NCBI GenBank assembly: GCA_002423105.1
Contig: DIUT01000043.1
Span: 2,252-66,251 of the forward strand
Direction: 5' to 3'
Source: Geobacter sp. UBA6151
Lineage (GTDB): Bacteria > Desulfobacterota > Desulfuromonadia > Geobacterales > Pseudopelobacteraceae
Length of the DNA stretch: 64,000 bases
The position numbers and the translations under genes are program-made. The notes beneath the pieces are model-generated. The model searched no databases, was not told the DNA's origin, and saw only the letters and a program-made list of their open reading frames with translations. Below are positions 51,846 through 59,938 of the stretch, piece by piece. Every line of letters starts with the position of its first letter. Position 1 is the first letter of the stretch.

Positions 51846-53198
51846 TCAACTCTGCTTTTTCAGCTTTTCCCAGAGCACCTTGCGGGAGATTCCCAAAACC
51901 TCGGCGGCTCTCCCTTTTTGTCCCCCCAGGCTGTCCAGCACCCGCTGGATGTAACGCATCTCAAAGGTATTGACCGCATCTTTCAGCGGCACACCCACCT
52001 GGATTTTTTCAAACATGACCCCCATGTCCAGGGTGGTTTCAGCCTGAGTCGGCAGGTGCCGCTCACGGATGGTCTGGCCGGGATAGAGCAGAGAAAACTG
52101 TTCGATCAGGTTGGCCAGTTCGCGGATGTTGCCGGGCCAGGGAAGCAACAGCAGCCGTTCCAGCAGTTCCGGTGAAAGACGTACGCGCTGTTCACCGTTT
52201 GCCGCCGAGCGGTTGACAAAATGGGCAGCCAAAAGCGGTATGTCCTCGCGCCGTTCGCGCAACGGCGGTACCTGCAGGGTGACCACATTGACCCGGTAGA
52301 ACAGGTCTTTGCGGAACAGGCCGTCATCGGTCAGAGCTTTCAGGTCCTGGGCCGTGGAGCAGATCAGGCGGAAGTCCAGTTTTCGTTCAATTGTTCCGCC
52401 AACGCGGCAGCAGCTCATCTCTTCCAGGGCGCCTGCCAGGGTGGCTTGCACCGCTAACGACAGTTCATCAATGCAGTCCAGAAACAGGGTGCCGCCGCCC
52501 GCTGCCTCCAGCAAGCCCGCTTTGCCCCGCTCTGCCGTGGGGGAGACGCCTTTTTCAACACCGAACAGTTCTTCTTCAAACATGGAGGCCGGGATAGCGC
52601 CGCACTGAACCCGCACCAGCGGGCCGTCTTTGCGGGTGCTCATCCCGTGTATGGTTGTGGCGAGCAGCTTCTTGCCGGTTCCGTTTTCTCCATGCAACAG
52701 CAGGGAAACATTGCTGGCTGCAACGACGGCAATGGTATCCAGCAGTGAACGCATGGATGGTGAGCGAGTTATGATGGAGGGCTGGCTGATGGTGTCATGG
52801 GCGGCAAGCTGTTCAAGCTGTTTTTCAAGGCTGCGATACTCCAGAACCCGTTCCAGTTTCAACATCAACAGGCTGACGTCAAAGGGCTTGGTGATAAAGT
52901 CAAAGGCACCCAGTTTCATGGCCCGCACCGCCATCTCCACCGTGGCCTGGCCGGTCATGACCATGGCATGGCAGCCTGGCTGACGGTTCAGCAGATCATG
53001 CAGTATGTCCAGGCCATCGGCATCGGGCAGTTTTACATCCTGCAACAACAGATCAAAGGATTCTGCACTGGCTACCTCCAGCGCTCCGGCGCCGCAGTCT
53101 GCCCAGCGCACCTGATAGCCGTTGGTGGTCAGGGCTTCCTGCAATGCTTCCCCGAGTAGCGGATCATCCTCAACCAGCAGTAGTTTAAGCATCTGCAC
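51846..53198 (-). CDS. NtrC-like response regulator lacking the sigma-54 activation loop
   Basis: 450 residues. Receiver domain (about 5-115; LLLQDVKLPDADGLD with the phosphorylation Asp, and TKPFD), AAA+ domain (about 140-365) and Fis-type HTH (GGQKGRAAEVLGISRKVLWEKL). The AAA+ domain keeps Walker A GENGTGKKLLA, but GAFTGA reads GVSPTA and the Walker B LFLDEI reads LFLDCI. Such changes should abolish contact with sigma-54 and ATP hydrolysis. It probably works as a DNA-binding regulator with sigma-70, on the palindromes at 51682 and 51814. GTG 53198 has GGAGG 6 bp upstream; ATG 53192 is the alternative. Confidence 0.92.
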   Translation of the reverse strand: MQMLKLLLVEDDPLLGEALQEALTTNGYQVRWADCGAGALEVASAESFDLLLQDVKLPDADGLDILHDLLNRQPGCHAMVMTGQATVEMAVRAMKLGAFDFITKPFDVSLLMLKLERVLEYRSLEKQLEQLAAHDTISQPSIITRSPSMRSLLDTIAVVAASNVSLLLHGENGTGKKLLATTIHGMSTRKDGPLVRVQCGAIPASMFEEELFGVEKGVSPTAERGKAGLLEAAGGGTLFLDCIDELSLAVQATLAGALEEMSCCRVGGTIERKLDFRLICSTAQDLKALTDDGLFRKDLFYRVNVVTLQVPPLRERREDIPLLAAHFVNRSAANGEQRVRLSPELLERLLLLPWPGNIRELANLIEQFSLLYPGQTIRERHLPTQAETTLDMGVMFEKIQVGVPLKDAVNTFEMRYIQRVLDSLGGQKGRAAEVLGISRKVLWEKLKKQS

Positions 53199-54660
53199 AG
53201 CATACCTCCGAACCAGGTCTGGGAATCACAACCGTAAAAACGGTTTCACCGGGACGGCTTGTTACCTGAATTGATCCGCCATGCATTTCAACGATGTTTT
53301 TACAGATGGCCAGACCGATGCCGGTCCCCGCGCCGGCCTGCTTGGTGGTGTAAAAAATGTCGAATATCCGGCTGATGTCTGTTTCGGGAATACCGCAACC
53401 GTTGTCAGTAACCTGGAGATGGTAGAACATCCCTTCGCAGCGGCCGCTGAAGACTACCGTGTCTCCTGCTTGTGAGGCGTCGGCGGCGTTGAGCAGCAGG
53501 TTGAGAATCACCTGTTGCATCTTGCCCTTGTCCAGTGACAATTGACAGGGAATACAGCAGTTGTCCTGCGCCACCAGACGCACTGCGTACCTGCTGAGGG
53601 CAATTTTGGCGAATTCGGCGCTTTCCGTGAAGAAACGGTCGCTTTCCATGGATTGCAGATCGAGGGAACCGGCCCGGCTGAAATCGTTTAACTGGCTGAC
53701 GATCCGTCTGATCCGTTCCGTTCCCTGTTTGATGATCTCCAGATTCCTGCCGCCGTTTCCCTGCTGTTCTATGTTGTAGATGCAGGTATTAATAGCCCCC
53801 AGAGGGTTGTTGATCTCATGGGCCACACCGGCCACGATTTTGCCGATGGAGGCCAGCTTTTCGCTCTGGATCAAGTGGGCCACGGCCCGCTCCCGTTCCG
53901 CCTCGCTGTGTTGCAAGCGTTCCAGCATTTCCCGGAAGCTGTCCTGGAGCTGCCCGATTTCGTCCGGTCTGCCGGGAGGAAGTTCAACGGCCAGGTTTTC
54001 CGTGGAAACAGAGGACATAATGGCGGAAAGGCGTTGCAGCGGTTTGGCCATGCTGCGGCCGATCAGGTAGGAGGCCAGCATGCCCAGCATGAAAAAGGTG
54101 GAGGAGGTCAGGATGATGCGCCGGGTCAGCATACGCAGTTCTTCCTGCATGGCTGCGGTGGATATGCCCACTTGCAGCAATCCCCACTTTTTACCGTGAA
54201 TCCTGAGCGGCATGGCGATTTCGAACACTGGCGCCGCTGACGTATCTGTTTTATTAAGGCGGGATAAATGGCTGATACCGGCAAGCGCCGCCGTGGTCAG
54301 AGGATCGGTATAGATCTTGCCGTACTCGTCATAATGGTTGTGCGCCAGTACCTTGCCGGACTGGTCGGTGACAAAGGCGTAGGTCATCAGCAGTCCCGGA
54401 TTGTTCATGATCTCTTCAATGAAGTTGTCCAGCAGGCCGCCCTCTTCAATGACCCCCATCTCTTCGTACAGCAGGGCATTGATAATCGGTGTGGAAAGGG
54501 AGGTGACGATCTGTTCCGCTTCCCGCTCCAGGCTGTTGTAAAGCAGGTCCCGCTCATTCTGCCAGGCCCACCAGCCCCAGAGGGTGGAGGAGATGGCCAC
54601 CAGCAGCATGGCGATCATCATGAACTGCAACTTGATGCTGATAAAGCGCGGTGGTTTCAT
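53185..54660 (-). CDS. Membrane sensor histidine kinase
   Basis: 491 residues. Membrane helices at about 10-32 and 180-202 flank a Cache-like periplasmic domain. HAMP follows (GRSMAKPLQRLSAIMSS), then HisKA with GVAHEINNPLGAI and HATPase with DNGCGIPETDISRIFDIF and GAGTGIGLAICKNI. The ATG at 54660 overlaps the stop of the PhnD-like gene (ATGA), and the 3' end overlaps the regulator gene. The three form one coupled operon with promoter 55575-55602. It probably receives the signal from the PhnD-like protein. Confidence 0.93.
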   Translation of the reverse strand: MKPPRFISIKLQFMMIAMLLVAISSTLWGWWAWQNERDLLYNSLEREAEQIVTSLSTPIINALLYEEMGVIEEGGLLDNFIEEIMNNPGLLMTYAFVTDQSGKVLAHNHYDEYGKIYTDPLTTAALAGISHLSRLNKTDTSAAPVFEIAMPLRIHGKKWGLLQVGISTAAMQEELRMLTRRIILTSSTFFMLGMLASYLIGRSMAKPLQRLSAIMSSVSTENLAVELPPGRPDEIGQLQDSFREMLERLQHSEAERERAVAHLIQSEKLASIGKIVAGVAHEINNPLGAINTCIYNIEQQGNGGRNLEIIKQGTERIRRIVSQLNDFSRAGSLDLQSMESDRFFTESAEFAKIALSRYAVRLVAQDNCCIPCQLSLDKGKMQQVILNLLLNAADASQAGDTVVFSGRCEGMFYHLQVTDNGCGIPETDISRIFDIFYTTKQAGAGTGIGLAICKNIVEMHGGSIQVTSRPGETVFTVVIPRPGSEVCCADA

Positions 54661-55547
54661 TTGTGACACCCGATGCCGCAACCATGGGGGATGTCATGGA
54701 TCATTTTAAAAATCCGGGTGTAATCTTCTTGGCGTGCCGGAGCAAAGCCGTAGCAGAATTCATCATCCCAGTTCTTCATCATCGCTTTGTGAGCAGGGTT
54801 GTTGCGATCCAGCTTGAGCAGGGCGGTGGTAATTGCCTGCACGACTTCCGGTGGTGTCTCCTTGCGGACCACCAGCGGAACGGACGGCAGCGGCGCTGAC
54901 CAGGCCAGAATACGCAAACCGTGGGATTTGTACTTTTCCGCCACCACATCCTTGACCGCTCCGGCGTCAAACTGCCCTTTCAGAATCGCTTTGGCAACGG
55001 CATCGTGGTGTTGCAGGTTGGCGTAAGATTTCAGGCTTTGTATCGATACGCCGTTGTCCCAGAGCAGGTAGCGGGGGATCAGGTTGCCGGAGGTGGAGTG
55101 GGGAGAACCGAAGGCCATGGTCCGGCCTTTTATCTCACGAATGGATTTGATGGGTGAATTAGTGCGTACAATAATGGCGCTGCGGTAGTAGGGGGTGCCG
55201 TTGCTGTTCAGCGGTTTCAGGATCGGTATCGCCTGATAGGTGAGACTGGCCTCGGCAAAGGTCACATCTCCCAGGGAGCTGATCTGGGTGATCCCCTGTT
55301 GCAGAAAGCGCACAGCTTCGGGATAGTCCTTACTGATTTTGAGTTCAAAACGGTAGGGGGTCTCACTGGTCAGGTAATCCATGATCGGCTGGTAGCGCTT
55401 ATACATAACCAGCGGGTTGTAGCGGGGAATGACGCCGAAGTAGATAACCGGTTTATCGGGAGGTGCGGCGATGGCGGTCGGCAATGGCGAGAATGCCGCC
55501 AGGGTCATCAACAACAGTAGAATATGAAGCAAGCGGAAGCGGATCAT
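54657..55547 (-). CDS. PhnD-like periplasmic binding protein, probable ligand sensor
   Basis: 296 residues, signal peptide to about residue 27. It has the PhnD/SsuA-type oxyanion-binding fold (IYFGVIPRYNPLVMYKRYQPIMDYL, SSLGDVTFAEA, GRTMAFGSPHSTSGNLIPRYLL). There is no transport ATPase or permease; instead it is fused by overlap to a sensor kinase. This is the same gene set as AioX-AioS-AioR, where AioX binds arsenite. The C-terminus has an unusual cysteine cluster (CYGFAP and GCGIGCHK). It is likely to sense arsenite, arsenate or a related oxyanion; inference only. Confidence 0.88.
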   Translation of the reverse strand: MIRFRLLHILLLLMTLAAFSPLPTAIAAPPDKPVIYFGVIPRYNPLVMYKRYQPIMDYLTSETPYRFELKISKDYPEAVRFLQQGITQISSLGDVTFAEASLTYQAIPILKPLNSNGTPYYRSAIIVRTNSPIKSIREIKGRTMAFGSPHSTSGNLIPRYLLWDNGVSIQSLKSYANLQHHDAVAKAILKGQFDAGAVKDVVAEKYKSHGLRILAWSAPLPSVPLVVRKETPPEVVQAITTALLKLDRNNPAHKAMMKNWDDEFCYGFAPARQEDYTRIFKMIHDIPHGCGIGCHK

Positions 55548-55574
55548 CGTTGTCTCCTGAAAATTCTGCGGGTC

Positions 55575-55602
55575 AGTATACCTATCCTGATGGATATGAC
55601 AA
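55575..55602 (-). promoter_or_regulatory. Sigma-70-type promoter of the sensor-kinase-regulator operon
   Basis: Minus strand TTGTCA and TATACT with 16-bp spacing, about 30 bp upstream of the PhnD-like start. TATCC-TGAT-GGATA in the spacer forms a small inverted repeat. Confidence 0.65.
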
Positions 55603-55618
55603 GCGGGGAGGGGTTTGT

Positions 55619-55647
55619 TTGACCGGGGTGTTGTTTTACGTTATAAC
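55619..55647 (+). promoter_or_regulatory. Sigma-70-type promoter of the acpS operon
   Basis: TTGACC and TATAAC with 17-bp spacing, about 75 bp upstream of acpS, divergent from the PhnD promoter. Confidence 0.65.
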
Positions 55648-55724
55648 CGGTCCCTGAACCGCTTGAGCCAGGTTCAGCGCCGCTGTTTAAGCAAGCGCAT
55701 GACAGAGGAGATGTGTAAAGAGCC

Positions 55725-56105
55725 ATGATTCTCGGCATCGGTGTTGATACGGTGGAAATAGCCCGCTTTCAGCGTTTTATCGACGAAGGAAATATAGCGT
55801 TGATGCAGCGTCTGTTCACTACGGTGGAGCAGGAGTACTGCTCACCCCGCAAGCAGGCGGCAGCCAGCTATGCCGCGCGCTTTGCCGCAAAGGAGGCGCT
55901 GGTAAAGGCGTTGGGAACCGGTCTGCGTGAAGGACTTTCATGGACGGAAATAGAAGTGCGTAGTACAATGTCGGGCAAACCAGAGTTGCATCTGTCGGGC
56001 CGCTCCCGGCAGATTTTTGATGAGCATGGAGCGCGGGTCAGCCATCTTTCGTTGTCGCACGATGGTAGCAACGCCATTGCCATGGTGGTCCTGGAGGGAC
56101 CATGA
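55725..56105 (+). CDS. acpS: Holo-[acyl-carrier-protein] synthase
   Basis: 126 residues, transfers 4'-phosphopantetheine from CoA to ACP. Motifs GIGVDTVEIARF and ARFAAKEALVKALGTG with the magnesium-binding Asp and Glu. The stop overlaps the next start by 4 bp (ATGA), the common acpS-nnr arrangement. Confidence 0.95.
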   Translation: MILGIGVDTVEIARFQRFIDEGNIALMQRLFTTVEQEYCSPRKQAAASYAARFAAKEALVKALGTGLREGLSWTEIEVRSTMSGKPELHLSGRSRQIFDEHGARVSHLSLSHDGSNAIAMVVLEGP

Positions 56106-57667
56106 AAGTCATAACCGCCCATACCATGCAGGATATGGATCGCCGAGCCATCAACGAATACGGTATTCCCGGCCATGAACTGATGGAAAACGCCGGCCGG
56201 GAGTGCGCCAGGCATATCCTGGCCGCGTGCGGCGGCGATACGGGCAGGCGCGCGGTTGTGCTGGCCGGCAAGGGCAACAATGGCGGAGACGGCTATGTGA
56301 TTGCACGCCATCTGCTGGAGTGGGGCTGGCAGGTGCAGGTAATCGTGCTGGCCCAGCGTGAAGAGATCGGCGGTGATGCCTTGACTTCCCTGGTGCGGCT
56401 GCCGGATGAGGTGCTCAATTTCTGTACTGAAGAAGGCGCATTAACCGCGTTGTACCGTGATGATATCCAGGCTGCCGACGTGCTGGTTGACGCCCTGCTG
56501 GGTACCGGCTTGTCCCAGGAGCTTCGTGGCGCGTATCTGGAAGCTGTGGCCCTGATCAATCACGGGCCGGGCACGGTGGTGGCCGTTGATATTCCGTCCG
56601 GGGTGCATGGCACCACCGGTCGGATATTGGGACAGGCGGTGCAGGCCGATCTGACCGTGACCTTTGCCCTGGCAAAGCTTGGGCAGTTGCTCTATCCGGG
56701 AGCCGACCATGTGGGACGCCTGGTGGTGGTGGATATCGGCATTCCGCAACAGCTTGTCGAAACCGCTGTGGGCTACGAATATCTCGACGAGCGGTATGTT
56801 TCCTCCCTGGTCACCCGGCGCAAGCGCACAACCCACAAAGGTTCATACGGTCATTGTCTGGTGGTTGCCGGTTCAACGGGCAAGACCGGCGCCGCTCTCC
56901 TCTCCGCCAACAGCGCCGTGCGCTCCGGCGCCGGGCTGGTGACCCTTGCCGTGCCGGAACGCTTGCATCAGATCGTGGAGATAAAGACGACAGAGGCTAT
57001 GACGGTTCCGCTGCCTGATGATGGTAGCGGCTATCTTGCCACAGCGGCTATCCCGGTTATTGAGTGTTTGCTTGCGGGCAGAAATGTGCTGGCGCTTGGT
57101 CCCGGCATTGACCGTCGACCGGAGACGGTTTCTCTGGTGCACCGTTTGCTGGAGTCGGTATCGCTGCCGATGGTGATCGATGCCGACGGCCTGAACGCCA
57201 TTGCAGAGGATACGTCGGTGCTGAAGCGGCGGGTTTCCCAGCAGGTTGTACTGACCCCTCATCCCGGCGAGATGTCGCGCCTTGTGGGATCAAGTATTCC
57301 CGATGTGGCGGCAGTGCGGATCTCGGTGGCCCAGGATTTTGCCCGGACCTTTGGGGTCTACCTGGTGTTGAAGGGAGCCAGAACCATTATTGTCGCACCC
57401 AATGGCATGGCGGCCATTAATGGCAGCGGTAATCCCGGTATGGCCAGCGGTGGCATGGGGGATGTGCTGACCGGCGTTATTGCCGCACTGCTGGCGCAGG
57501 GCTATCCGGTCTGGAACGCCTGCCGTCTGGGGGTGTACGTGCATGGTCTGGCCGGTGACCTGGTGGCCATGGAGCAGGGGGAGATCGGCATGACCGCCAC
57601 CGACCTGATGGAACGGCTGCCCCATGCCTTCCACCATCTGTTGCAGCAGCAACACAATGAACAGTGA
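56102..57667 (+). CDS. nnr: Bifunctional NAD(P)H-hydrate epimerase/dehydratase
   Basis: 521 residues, repairs hydrated NAD(P)H. N-terminal YjeF_N epimerase domain (about 1-215; PGHELMENAGREC, LAGKGNNGGDGYVIARHL) and C-terminal ADP-dependent dehydratase (about 225-510; TPHPGEMSRL, GNPGMASGGMGDVLTGVIAALLAQG). Coupled to acpS upstream; the CBS protein follows after 19 bp. Confidence 0.95.
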   Translation: MKVITAHTMQDMDRRAINEYGIPGHELMENAGRECARHILAACGGDTGRRAVVLAGKGNNGGDGYVIARHLLEWGWQVQVIVLAQREEIGGDALTSLVRLPDEVLNFCTEEGALTALYRDDIQAADVLVDALLGTGLSQELRGAYLEAVALINHGPGTVVAVDIPSGVHGTTGRILGQAVQADLTVTFALAKLGQLLYPGADHVGRLVVVDIGIPQQLVETAVGYEYLDERYVSSLVTRRKRTTHKGSYGHCLVVAGSTGKTGAALLSANSAVRSGAGLVTLAVPERLHQIVEIKTTEAMTVPLPDDGSGYLATAAIPVIECLLAGRNVLALGPGIDRRPETVSLVHRLLESVSLPMVIDADGLNAIAEDTSVLKRRVSQQVVLTPHPGEMSRLVGSSIPDVAAVRISVAQDFARTFGVYLVLKGARTIIVAPNGMAAINGSGNPGMASGGMGDVLTGVIAALLAQGYPVWNACRLGVYVHGLAGDLVAMEQGEIGMTATDLMERLPHAFHHLLQQQHNEQ

Positions 57668-57686
57668 CAAGAAAAGGAGCATAGAT

Positions 57687-58136
57687 ATGACTACGGTAGC
57701 CACTATCATGACCCGCGAGGTCATCACCGTTCGTCCGGATACCTCCATACGGGAACTGGCTGAACTTTTCGTCAACAAGCGGATCGGCTCGGTGCCGGTT
57801 CTGGACGCCGATGGCGCACTGACCGGTATGGTGACTGAATCCGATCTGGTGGAGTTGGGCAAGAACCTGCATCTGCCCACCGTTATCTCCCTGTTTGACT
57901 GGGTGATTTATCTGGAGTCGGAAAAATCCCTGGAGCGGGAGCTGAAAAAAATGGGGGGCAAGACCGTTGCCGATATCTGTCAGAACGAGGTGCATTCCAT
58001 CTCGCCCGCCGACGATATCAGCACAGCGGCGGACCTGATGAGCAGCCATCATGTGAACGCGCTGCCGGTGCTGGAAAACGGCAAGCTGGTGGGGATCATT
58101 TCGCGCATCGACATTATCCGTACTCTGCTGGGATAG
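57687..58136 (+). CDS. Two-CBS-domain protein
   Basis: 149 residues, two CBS motifs (VATIMTREVITVRPDTSIRE and VADICQNEVHSISPADDIST) with GSVPVLDADGALTGMVTESD and ALPVLENGKLVGIISRIDII. Such small proteins bind adenine nucleotides and act as regulators. RBS AAAAGGAG before ATG 57687; the upstream in-frame extension overlaps nnr and is rejected. Lies in the acpS-nnr-tsaE operon. Confidence 0.92.
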   Translation: MTTVATIMTREVITVRPDTSIRELAELFVNKRIGSVPVLDADGALTGMVTESDLVELGKNLHLPTVISLFDWVIYLESEKSLERELKKMGGKTVADICQNEVHSISPADDISTAADLMSSHHVNALPVLENGKLVGIISRIDIIRTLLG

Positions 58137-58143
58137 GTTGATA

Positions 58144-58653
58144 ATGCAGGGTCAAGGTCCGGTTGCCAGTATTGTTTTTGAAAGCGGTTCGCCTGAAGAG
58201 ACCGAAACAGTGGGCGCTGCACTGGGGAGACTTCTGGTAGCCGGAGATATCGTTGCCCTTTCCGGAGAGCTGGGCGGGGGCAAGACCTGCTTCGTGCGGG
58301 GCGTGGTTGCCGGGGCTTCCCCGGCAGCGGCGGCAATGGTTGCTTCTCCCACCTTTGCCATTCTGAACGAATATCCCGGAACTGTGCCGGTTCTGCATTA
58401 TGACTGCTATCGTTTGCGGGGAGCCGACGATGCCCAGGAGCTGGGACTGCTGGATCATCTGGGTGGTTCCTGCATCTGCCTGCTGGAATGGCCGGAACGG
58501 ATTCCCGGCGTTATTCCCGATGATCATCTGGCAATCGGTTTTCAATGGCTGGATGAGGAGAAGCGGCGGATTACCCTCCGGGCCCGTGGCGAACGTTCGG
58601 GGCAGATACTGTCAATCCTTCGGAATGACAACAAAAAAAGCCTTGTATCCTGA
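58144..58653 (+). CDS. tsaE: tRNA threonylcarbamoyladenosine synthesis ATPase
   Basis: 169 residues. Walker A GELGGGKTCFVRG, then SPTFAILNEY and HYDCYRL, and EWPERIP are the TsaE hallmarks. It works with TsaB and TsaD to form t6A37 on tRNAs. The TTG at 58138 is an alternative start. Usually found next to nnr or tsaB. Confidence 0.93.
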   Translation: MQGQGPVASIVFESGSPEETETVGAALGRLLVAGDIVALSGELGGGKTCFVRGVVAGASPAAAAMVASPTFAILNEYPGTVPVLHYDCYRLRGADDAQELGLLDHLGGSCICLLEWPERIPGVIPDDHLAIGFQWLDEEKRRITLRARGERSGQILSILRNDNKKSLVS

Positions 58654-58718
58654 CAATGATTTCTGGTATTTAATAAAATCTTTTTGGTGTAAAGAACTAT
58701 TGAATGAAGGAGCGCAGC

Positions 58719-59933
58719 ATGGCACTGGTAGTCCAGAAATACGGCGGCACATCGGTAGGTACGACGGACCGTATCAAAAATGTTGCCAAACGGATCATCA
58801 AGACCTACGAAGCAGGCAATGAAGTGGTTGTGGTGGTTTCCGCCATGTCCGGCGAAACCAACAAGCTGGTGGCTCTGGCCAACGAGATGTGCGACATTCC
58901 CGACAATCGTGAATACGATGTGGTGGTGGCAACCGGCGAGCAGGTCACCATCGGCCTTCTGGCCATGCACCTCAAATCCTTGGGATACAAGGCCAAGTCC
59001 TACCAGGGGTGGCAGGTTCCGATTATCACCGACAGCACCCATTCCAAGGCCCGGATCGAAAGTATAGACGACACAAAGATGCGCGCCGACCTGAAGGATG
59101 GCAGCATCGTTATCGTGGCCGGATTCCAGGGCATGGACAAGGACGGCAATGTTACGACCCTGGGCCGTGGCGGTTCCGATACCTCGGCGGTTGCGTTGGC
59201 GGCAGCCCTTAGCGCGGATGTTTGCGAAATCTACACCGACGTTGACGGCGTTTATACCACCGATCCCAATGTCTGCAAGGATGCCTGCAAGGTTGAGAAA
59301 ATCTCCTACGACGAAATGCTGGAGCTGGCCAGTCTGGGGGCAAAGGTGTTGCAAATCCGCTCGGTGGAGTTTGCCAAGAAATACAATGTGGACGTGCATG
59401 TCCGCTCAAGCCTGAACGAAAACACCGGTACCATGGTTACCAGGGAGGATACGGATATGGAAGGAATTCTGGTTTCAGGAGTCGCCTACGACAAGAATGA
59501 GGCGAAGATCGCAGTTCTGGGAGTGCCTGACAAGCCGGGCATTGCCGCACGCATACTTACTCCGCTGTCCGATGCGGCCATTTCGGTTGACATGATTGTC
59601 CAGAATGTCAGTCACGACGGTCTGACCGACTTCACCTTCACGGTAACCAAGGCTGACCTGAAGAAGGCGCTCTTGATCACCAATGAGGCGGCCAAGGAAG
59701 TTCAGGCCAAGGAAGTGCAATCCGACGAGAATATCAGCAAAATATCCATCGTGGGCCTGGGTATGCGCAGCCATGCCGGTGTTGCCACCCGGATGTTTGC
59801 CGCGCTTTCCAAGAACAGCATCAATATCGGCATGATCTCCACCTCGGAAATCAAGATATCGGTGGTCATTGACGAAAAATACACCGAACTGGCCGTGCGC
59901 GTGCTGCACGAAGAGTTCGGTCTGGCAGGGTAA
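58719..59933 (+). CDS. lysC: Aspartate kinase
   Basis: 404 residues, first step of lysine/threonine/methionine synthesis. Kinase domain with VVQKYGGTSVGTTDRI, TLGRGGSDTSAVALAAAL and EIYTDVDGVYTTDP, followed by two ACT domains (about 265-400) that bind the end-product effector. ATG 58719 has AAGGAG 6 bp upstream; ATG 58704 is in frame but lacks an RBS. Confidence 0.96.
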   Translation: MALVVQKYGGTSVGTTDRIKNVAKRIIKTYEAGNEVVVVVSAMSGETNKLVALANEMCDIPDNREYDVVVATGEQVTIGLLAMHLKSLGYKAKSYQGWQVPIITDSTHSKARIESIDDTKMRADLKDGSIVIVAGFQGMDKDGNVTTLGRGGSDTSAVALAAALSADVCEIYTDVDGVYTTDPNVCKDACKVEKISYDEMLELASLGAKVLQIRSVEFAKKYNVDVHVRSSLNENTGTMVTREDTDMEGILVSGVAYDKNEAKIAVLGVPDKPGIAARILTPLSDAAISVDMIVQNVSHDGLTDFTFTVTKADLKKALLITNEAAKEVQAKEVQSDENISKISIVGLGMRSHAGVATRMFAALSKNSINIGMISTSEIKISVVIDEKYTELAVRVLHEEFGLAG

Positions 59934-59938
59934 TTCCC

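Noticed and set aside
54657..55547. Phosphonate or phosphate ABC transporter
   Set aside because: Only the binding protein is present; the neighbours are a kinase and regulator, not PhnC/PhnE.
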